64,000 nt of DNA from Miscanthus floridulus (taxonomy: Eukaryota; Streptophyta; Magnoliopsida; Poales; Poaceae). A program made the position numbers and the translations under genes. The number at the start of each line of letters is the position of its first letter. Position 1 is the first letter of the stretch. The notes under the pieces are model-generated. The model did no database searches and was not told where the DNA came from. It saw only the letters and a program-made list of their open reading frames with translations. Shown here piece after piece: positions 58,601-64,000 of this stretch. The stretch lies in NCBI RefSeq assembly GCF_019320115.1, contig NC_089589.1, forward strand, positions 17,609,641 to 17,673,640, in the 5' to 3' direction.

Positions 58601-61600
58601 GTAGCCAATTTGGACTTGGAGGTGATGGTCTTGGCACGGGTCTTCTGGTGAGTCAAAGCAGCTAAGGTGGGGGCATTGTAGCCGATCGGTGATATCGGGG
58701 AAACAGGCCGAAGATCGAAGGGTTTCCCACTTTTGCTCATAGATGGTGCTGGGTTGTTAACCTGTCACGAGAAAGTTAGTTACCGATATATGAAAGGAAA
58801 AAGCAGAGGGGAGTTAAAAGAAACTTACTGCGTCATCGGGAATGGCGTATTCAGGGTCGATCATGTGCCGATATGTGTGAGCAGATGTTGCAAACAGTTG
58901 TTCCCTCCACTCTCGCCACCATTGCTTATATGATTCGGTGATGAAAGATACTGGCGTCCAGATGGATAGATCGACATCTGTAGTATCGACATCGGGGGAG
59001 AGTTGCACTACCCTACTCCAATCTGTTCCGCAGGTGATTGTTTCTCTAGGTTTGATCACATCGGCAAAACAAAGTTTGATTGGCAGTTGCCCAAAAGCTA
59101 ATTGACGGGATACTGCCGATGGATTGTAAAATTCATACATGATATTGGTGTTTTTCCCGCTACCGAATGTGTTTACTGGGATTGCCCTGGGAGTAATGAT
59201 GGCCATCATGAGTTCATTATCCTGGTTCAGAGTGTCATCGGCAAAATTGAAAAGAATGGGGAATCTGTTTTCTTCGTCAAGATAAGGTACCCAGGCCCTA
59301 TGATCACAAGAAAGACCATTGTAGAAGCTTTGGAAGAATCTGCCGATCTGGTCTTCATTGGCCTCTGTTCCAGGGAGAACAATTATGGCTTCACCAAAAT
59401 TGAGGGGTGAGCGTGTTGCCGATTCCTCATCCCCAAGCACGTGGTCTTCGGCAATTTCTCGTGGGAATTGTTGGGCAAAGAAGTCCCATTGCAAATGTTT
59501 GTGCATATGGGCATTCAGCCACATGTTGATAAACCACCACGGGCCTCCTAAGTTGCCGATGGGTTCGCCAAGCAAAAGTTTTTGAGATACTTGATGAAGA
59601 AGATGATAAGTGGAGCTCAGAAGGTATCGGCCAAGAGGGAACCTTACACCATTGGCCAAAAGTTCAGCCGCGGGGAGGAAGGCATTGGTTGGTCCTACTG
59701 ATCGACCACAGAAGATAAATTTTTCTAACCACATATTCAAGAATGTGGCATGTTCCCTCTGGTTAACTGTCCCAGTCCTCTGGCATTCTTGAATATATCC
59801 TGTCCAACCGCCGATGTTGCGGGTATTCACCCTATATTCAGATTTTCTGCCATAGATGGAGCCTTCATCGGCAGTTGAAATGTCCAAGCCAGTGAGCATG
59901 TAGACATCGGCAAGTGTGGGAGTAGCTGGGCCATGTCCAAACATAAAAGTGTTTGTTGTGTCTGACCAGAAGTAAGCAGCTGCAATCATCATTGACTCGT
60001 TCTTTTGCATATCGGCAATGGATAGCCTAATGCATTGGTCTAGCTTCCGTTCTGCCCAGTGTACTTGCATTGATCTGTTGACCCTCAAGTACCAATCTTT
60101 CCACCCTTTGGTGGTTTTGGGCCAAGATCGGAATGTATCTTTCCATAAATTCAGAGAGAAATTTTGGGCTCTAAAAGGGATTCTGTTAACCTCTGCATTA
60201 ATCAGATCAGTTGGATCTGGGTTGCCCATTGGTCCTAGGCATTGGACATGCGGCTGATCGGTTGGAATAACTAATTTATTGTGAAGTTCCTAAGTTTAGA
60301 GGATTCGAAGAACAAAGAAAAAGAGAAAAATTACCAACTGTATGAACTCGCAAAGACCAGAGGAATCAAGGTAAAAAGTAACGGAAGTGGAACGAACCGC
60401 AGGGACGTCAAAGTTGATTGCCATTATCTTGAGGTAGATGGGGGCACGAGCTGGAGACTCGAGGTTGACGCTGGAGAAAAGTTCTTGTTGGTTGAGGCCG
60501 CGCGGTTGTTCGTCGGAGTCGCCGCCGGAAAGAGAGAGTGCCAAAGATTGGAGTCTGAGGGTAGAAAACGAGGGTTCCGGAGAAATCTATTTATAAGCCG
60601 CTTGGAGTAGGGGTATTCTAGACTTATCTCTATGCCGCGCGCATGTAGGTCGAGGTGGTTCAGATGGATATGGTAACTGTTCGCACGATAATCAAGGGAT
60701 TGTGCAGATGATTTGATGGCAAGTAATCATGATTTGGAAGAGATCTCGGTACAGGATATTTTAATTCTGAAAATGGCGGCATTATTATGTTAGGATCTTG
60801 CCGATGGATTATTGTTTCGGTATCTTAACCATAATCAGGGCAAGAGTGGTTGGAAATTGTGCGATATTTACTGAGGTGCGTGAATCAGGACTAGATTTGA
60901 TTAGATTTGATAACAGATCAAGTTTTGGTTTGGAGGATGAGTTACGGTAATTGGGCGAAGGCAAACGTTATCTGGAGTAAATTTCGGAGCATTAATGGTT
61001 TTATACTCCAAAATTGGGGGGCATGTGTTGACACCGTTTTTTGCACGTGTCAAAATGATCAGAGTGGGCTAATCGGCAGAAGGAAAGTTACTGTATATGC
61101 TGACAGCCGATGAAAATCAGCTTGTAAAGATGGTTGTCGATGAATGGTGGTGATCGATGGAAAGGTTGATTTAGACTCGGGCGTTGCCGATAAGGTTGGA
61201 GATGTTATTGTCGATGCCGATGAAGGAAGGCTTGAAAGCTACTGCCGATGAAACAGGAAGTATGCCGATGGAAAGGAGGTCGGTGAGAATTCCATCGTAA
61301 TTGAGGCGGACAGGGAAATAGATAGGGGTTGATTTCCTTTTCTATATTTGTTAGAGTATGATTCATGTAAGAGTCACGTGTTTCCTTAGATATGGACTTG
61401 GTGTCCTAGTCGTATTTGGTTATGTCTCTTTAGATCAGGGTATAAATATAGATTGAAGGGCAATGTAATCAAAGAATATATAAAAAATCAATATCAAAAC
61501 CAATTTTTACTCCTATTTGCATCTACTTACTTTTCGGCGACTTCGTCAATTTGCATATTTTTTCTTTTTACGAGTTCTCATTGATTCGGCGAGTTGCATC

Positions 61601-61958
61601 GCTTCAGTGCAACCTTCGGCGATTCTCGAGTTCCGTGTGAGTACCTCTTGGCCGTGACTTCCGGGCGTATCGCTGTTGTCAGGACCAAAGTGCTTGTATC
61701 TTCATCCTTGTCGATTAACAGGTCAAATCGACTGGCACGCTTTGGATATCGATTCGGGTATTAGCCCTTTGTGTTTGCAGATCCACTTTTGCATCAACAG
61801 AACCTCTGCCCAAAGCTCTTGTCCTGCTTCGACACTAGGCCAATCAACTGAGCTCCACACTTGCTGCAATCGACCAGGGGAAGGTTGCTTGTGCCATCCC
61901 TAAACGCGTCCAAAGATGGCGCGCTCGAGGCAGCCTCTGTCTTCGAGCTCGAAGCCAT
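49642..61958 (-). CDS. zf-GRF protein with C-terminal membrane anchor, split by retrotransposon
   Basis: Minus strand. Exon 1 starts at ATG 61958 (MASSSKTEAASS) and reads CSKCGAQLIGLVSKQDKSFG as far as the retrotransposon border at 61800. It resumes at 50127 (YKCPLINH) and ends at the donor GTACGT after 50099. Exon 2, 50007-49642, follows TTTTGTTAG and begins FYMWEDQYVEYLIG. Together about 182 aa: a GRF-type zinc finger (CxxC ... GQRFYKCP ... WEDQ), a helical/coiled-coil stretch and a terminal hydrophobic anchor (LGLAIMFIVVLLLLVVLVK). The finger's fourth cysteine is not evident. Placement next to the right TIR, convergent with the transposase, parallels mudrB of MuDR, but the protein is unrelated to it. 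Function unknown; the Tat insertion has broken it. Confidence 0.75.
50128..50901 (+). repeat. 5' LTR of Tat element
   Basis: 774 bp, TG...CA borders, with TATAAATA at 50543-50550 as probable promoter. Rich in the words GCCGAT and ATCGGC. Just inside, at about 50908, TTTTGGCACGCCCTGTGGGA is the likely primer-binding region; I cannot assign the tRNA with certainty. Confidence 0.95.
50543..50550 (+). promoter_or_regulatory. TATA box in 5' LTR
   Basis: GGGTATAAATATAG is the only strong TATA motif in the LTR and lies in its second half, where the U3/R border is expected. The 3' LTR carries the same sequence near 61441. Confidence 0.7.
50944..53880 (+). pseudogene. Gag-protease polyprotein, Tat element
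   Basis: From ATG 50944 the frame runs to TAG at 51736-51738, continues in the same frame to TAG at 53776-53778, and stays coherent to about 53880 (ADYEIPPIQAVGSEEEF). The N-terminal part is Pro/Gln/Ser-rich. The capsid-type retrotransposon gag domain is at about 52300-52740 (FVQRLRDVKNKCYSL, LADLAFQGLL). The aspartic protease is at about 53390-53700, with active-site region ILIDGGAAINIMP and LLLGRDWIHANCC. Gag packages RNA and the protease processes the polyprotein. Both stops can be explained as single-base changes from CAG. Confidence 0.88.
53883..57118 (+). pseudogene. Pol: reverse transcriptase, two RNase H, integrase
   Basis: The first frame, 53883-56501, holds reverse transcriptase (KNGKLRVCIDFRNLNKATP near codon 135; YIDD near codon 240) and RT-linked RNase H (FRLYLSTDDTVIGSALIQ). 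A second RNase H of the type found in Tat elements follows (LFFDGSTCGEGAGIGIVL, FGDSMLVINQL), then the integrase HHCC finger (EIHEGVCGAHQSAF, CQGCQKFG) and the first catalytic Asp region (AIDLIGQI). A single-base frameshift near 56405-56415 moves the rest of integrase to the frame ending at 57118 (NGQAEASNKGIIKLIK, LNGKYLKKYYPSIW). No chromodomain follows. The frame also differs from gag-protease at about 53880. Confidence 0.92.
57205..60544 (-). pseudogene. Antisense plant-mobile-domain gene of Tat element, six exons
   Basis: Minus-strand exons by consensus borders and agreeing phases: 60544-60335, 60289-58829, 58761-58549, 58487-58410, 58350-57973, 57900-57205, about 1011 codons. Exon 2 holds a plant mobile domain (PMD/'aminotransferase-like'): VYMLTGLDISTADEG, NIGGWTGYIQECQ, GGPWWFINMWLNAHMHK. 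Exons 3-5 are Ser/Ala/Pro/Thr-rich; exon 6 is a coiled coil (KRMALLAELKEVEAALTHAQQ). Lesions: TAA at 58312-58314 and TAG at 57754-57756. Additional antisense ORFs of this kind are known in Tat elements; their role is unresolved. Confidence 0.85.
60588..60596 (-). promoter_or_regulatory. TATA box of antisense gene
   Basis: The minus strand reads GCTTATAAATAG about 45 nt upstream of the first in-frame ATG (60544). It would give a short leader and a promoter independent of the LTR. Confidence 0.6.
60605..61009. other. Spacer between antisense gene and 3' LTR
   Basis: AT-rich sequence without coding capacity, probably the upstream region of the antisense gene. Nothing else recognised. Confidence 0.4.
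61010..61025 (+). promoter_or_regulatory. Polypurine tract of Tat element
   Basis: AAAATTGGGGGGCATG directly abuts the 3' LTR at 61026, the expected plus-strand priming site. Confidence 0.85.
61026..61799 (+). repeat. 3' LTR of Tat element
   Basis: 774 bp, nearly identical to 50128-50901. Differences seen by eye: CTGATG/CCGATG, TTGCCG/TTGTCG, AAGGGAGG/AAGGAAGG, GTCGATG/GTCGGTG and CTTATCG/CTTGTCG. No indel. Confidence 0.95.
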
Positions 61959-62146
61959 CTTCCCCTCCTGTCGATGCATCGAGTGCTAGGGTTTCATGCG
62001 ACAAGAGCGAGAGAGAGAAGAGAGGAAGCCGACCGACTGGGGAAGAAGAAGACGGTGTGGGGGATGAGGCAGCGACCGGGTGGGGCTTATTGGGTTGGGT
62101 CGCACCACTTGACTCAGCTAGGGGCAAACTCGTACAGTCACCTAAT

Positions 62147-62302
62147 GTTCTCTGTCCAAAACCAGGGAAAATGATTGTTTACTGCGCGTGGTGTGTTACA
62201 ACAAAGAAACCTGAATTCGCAATGTGTCTCAGCCAATAACGCAGTTGGCGGTGTGCCACAGCCAAAACAACGTTTCCCCAGTGTGCCAGCCCAAAATTTG
62301 CC
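62147..62302 (-). repeat. MULE right terminal inverted repeat
   Basis: Reverse complement of 45591-45746 with about five substitutions. It lies about 190 bp upstream of the zf-GRF start codon and probably carries that gene's promoter. Confidence 0.95.
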
Positions 62303-62428
62303 AAGAAGAAACGGAAGGAGAAGAAAAGAAATCCACGCATCGCTACAGTTTGGGGCACACTCATGTTGATTAAGGGTGTTAGCGTGTGGGGGTGAGATTT
62401 TGTTACACTTGTGGGAATGAGAAAAACT

Positions 62429-62433
<5 letters not shown>

Positions 62434-62496
<63 letters not shown>
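62434..62496. repeat. (AT)n microsatellite
   Basis: About 30 uninterrupted TA repeats; strand-slippage sequence. Open frames running through it are artefacts. Confidence 0.97.
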
Positions 62497-63084
62497 CATG
62501 CATATAATGTTAACGTAACACACATCTACATACACTTTTCTTGCAGTTTTTACTATTAGTGATCTATGACTAGACTTTCCATCTCCTAGTCTCCCTATAA
62601 CATGTAGGTCCACGCCATATAGACTCTTTGCTCGACTTCCTCCTTCCAAGCTCGTGGCCACTAAGGCACGCCGTTAAATTTTGGCTTAATATATTCTTAG
62701 AAGGTAATCTTGGACTTAGGATTTAACCTTTGGACTGTTGACATGCTTTGCACCATCACTGACAACATTTTTCTCATTCCGTTAGCCCGTTAGGCGTCGC
62801 CGGCAAGGAAGAAGAAAGCAATATTTCTTCTCTCACGCGCTTGCCCTGACATCAACGGTTTTGTGTGCCAACAAAAAAAGAAAGAAAACTATCCCGAAAA
62901 TTTGAAGGAAGCGAAATCCTTTTCCTCATTCTGCTTTGGTCACATTCCTCCCCAAACCCTAGGACACCACCCATCCCCAATTCCTAGCCCCCGGTGACAC
63001 TGCTCGCGTGGGTGCCGCTTCAAGAGGTGAGCTCATCTCATCGCCGTAGTCCACGCCATCGATCGCCCCATCACAGTGAGTTCC
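62497..63084. other. Right-hand flank
   Basis: No repeat or domain recognised. 62930-63070 has a transcribed-leader look (CTCCCCAAACCCTAGGACACC, then CAAGAGGTGAGCT as a possible donor), which could be the 5' untranslated region of a lost gene. Evidence is weak. Confidence 0.3.
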
Positions 63085-64000
63085 TCACTCCGTCCCTCGC
63101 TCCAAGCCTCTTTCATTTTCATCGTCGAAGCAGCGGAGGCATTGTTTGACCGGTTTGGCTCCGGGTAGGATGTTGAAACTGTGCTCGGCGACTTGCCTCG
63201 GGATTCCTGGCATGTCGGAGGGTTTCCATGCAAAGATGTCCCGATTTCGGAGCAAGAAGTCAACGAGAGCCCGCAACCGACCCGGACGATTTTGTTGGCG
63301 TCGTCGGGGTCGACCTGCACCCCCTTGGTATCTTCTGTGCGTTTGGAGGTTCCTGATGATTGTTTTCTCGCGCTGGATTTCGGGTGCAACCTCGGTCACA
63401 GTGGCCTAGATGGCCCGAAGCTTCGGGGCTCGTCTTGCGTCTGTCGTGATATTGAGGTTTTCCTCCTCGCAGGAGTGTGCCTGGTGCAGGTCGCCACTCA
63501 CGGTGATGGTCCCTCGAGGGCCAGGAAGCTTGAGCTTAAGGTAAGCGTAGTTAGGGACGTCCATTAATTCCACGTAGCATGGTCGGCCTATGATGGCTTG
63601 GTAGGCAATCGGGAGGTCCATTACTTCGAAGACGATTGTTTTCGTGCGGAAGTTCGCCCGTCCTCCAAATGTGATGGACAAAGCAACCTGTCCGAGAGGA
63701 GAGGCTCGTATCCTAGGCACAACCCCGTAGATGGGGGCACTCGTCGGCTGTATTGCCGCTCTGGGGAGGCCCATAGCATCGTACGTCCACGCATATAGGA
63801 TGTTGAGTCCGCTCCTACCGTCCATCAGCACCTTAGTTAGGCGTGTTTCGTCGACTATTGCGCTGATGACGAGGGGGGACCGCCCCGGCTGCTGAATGTG
63901 GTTGGCATGATCGGACCTATAGAAGGTGATTGTTGTCTCTGACCATTTTAGATAGGCCGGGGTGGCTTCGGCTTGGGATGTGGCCATATTGATCTCTCTC
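63085..64000 (-). pseudogene. Ty3/gypsy protease and start of reverse transcriptase, truncated
   Basis: Minus frame 63987-63406 reads the gypsy protease region (VLMDGRSGLNILYAWTYDAM, GRPCYVELMDVPNYAYLKLK). The usual Asp-Gly-Gly is Asp-Gly-Arg here. A second frame (63399-63085) continues with RNRDIFAWKPSDMPGIP and AEHSFNILPGAKPVKQ, the N-terminal edge of reverse transcriptase. It breaks off at about 63085. The element extends past the window's right edge, so LTRs and TSD cannot be seen. Confidence 0.85.

Larger units (their letters stand above)
50128..61799 (+). mobile_element. Ty3/gypsy LTR retrotransposon, Tat lineage, young
   Basis: Begins TGTTGACACC, ends GCATCAACA, flanked by GAACC (50123-50127 and 61800-61804). 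LTRs are both 774 bp and differ at only about five sites by eye, all transitions. Order: LTR, gag-protease, reverse transcriptase, RNase H, second (archaeal-type) RNase H, integrase, then an antisense multi-exon gene, polypurine tract, LTR. The extra RNase H without chromodomain and the antisense plant-mobile-domain gene are typical of Tat/Grande-type elements. Stops in gag and frame changes in pol make this copy non-autonomous. Confidence 0.95.
45591..62302 (+). mobile_element. Mutator-like element (MULE), two-gene type
   Basis: Terminal inverted repeats of 156 bp (45591-45746 and 62147-62302) begin GGCAAATTTTGGGCTGGCAC and differ at about five positions. A perfect 9-bp duplication AAGAAGAAA flanks it (45582-45590 and 62303-62311), diagnostic of Mutator superfamily transposition. 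It encodes a mudrA-like transposase on + and a convergent zf-GRF gene on -. Without the Tat retrotransposon inserted at 50128-61799 it is about 5 kb, the size of MuDR. Confidence 0.96.

Noticed and set aside
62138..62661. Open frames with long Ile-Tyr runs
   Set aside because: Translation of the (AT)n microsatellite.

Overview
This is a stretch of plant nuclear DNA, almost certainly from a large-genome grass. The evidence is CACTA elements whose ends carry TTTGCCGAG-type subterminal repeats, a Tat-lineage Ty3/gypsy element, L1-type LINEs, a MuDR-like element, and the remains of a plant cation-chloride cotransporter gene. No intact host gene is visible. The window is best read as a nest of transposable elements; most insertions can be dated relative to each other because their target-site duplications (TSDs) are exact.

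Layout. (1) 87-9230: a complete but dead CACTA element (TSD ATT) with a TNP2 transposase pseudogene, an acidic-tailed coding fragment and a Ulp1-like protease remnant, inserted in an AACTCCC-rich tandem repeat that continues to about 9900. (2) 9990-13500: two copies (A, B) of a low-copy segment carrying minus-strand gene fragments; copy B is split by a 5'-truncated LINE (11971-13370, 17-bp TSD). (3) 13952-22927: a minus-strand, non-coding LTR element with two 3.5-kb LTRs and a 2-kb interior (TSD TAAGT), LARD-like. (4) 22933-44000: the old host locus, with copy C of the segment followed by a CCC1-type cotransporter pseudogene. Into it went a small CACTA (23344-24502, TSD AAC), a LINE (24729-39401) and two further CACTA elements (39959-40839; 41404-43409, TSD TAA). 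Inside the LINE sits an outer CACTA (25554-39105, TSD ATT), and inside that, nine bases from its end, an inner CACTA (32231-39093, TSD TTC). (5) 45591-62302: a Mutator-like element with 156-bp terminal inverted repeats and a 9-bp TSD, carrying a mudrA-like transposase on + and a convergent small zf-GRF/membrane-anchor gene on -. The second gene is cut by a young Tat retrotransposon (50128-61799, TSD GAACC, identical-length 774-bp LTRs) that itself carries a six-exon antisense plant-mobile-domain gene. (6) 62312-64000: flanking DNA with an (AT)n tract and a truncated minus-strand gypsy polyprotein fragment.

How the parts work together. Both long CACTA elements of the nest have lost most of TNP2 but keep the second gene (ORF2) with the same seven-exon structure, so they are non-autonomous derivatives that would depend on TNP2 supplied elsewhere. 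The MULE has the two-gene convergent plan known from maize MuDR, but the second gene is unlike mudrB. In-frame stops across unrelated elements are overwhelmingly TAG, the footprint expected from deamination of methylated cytosine. All domain names are from reading the protein sequence by eye; no database search was run.
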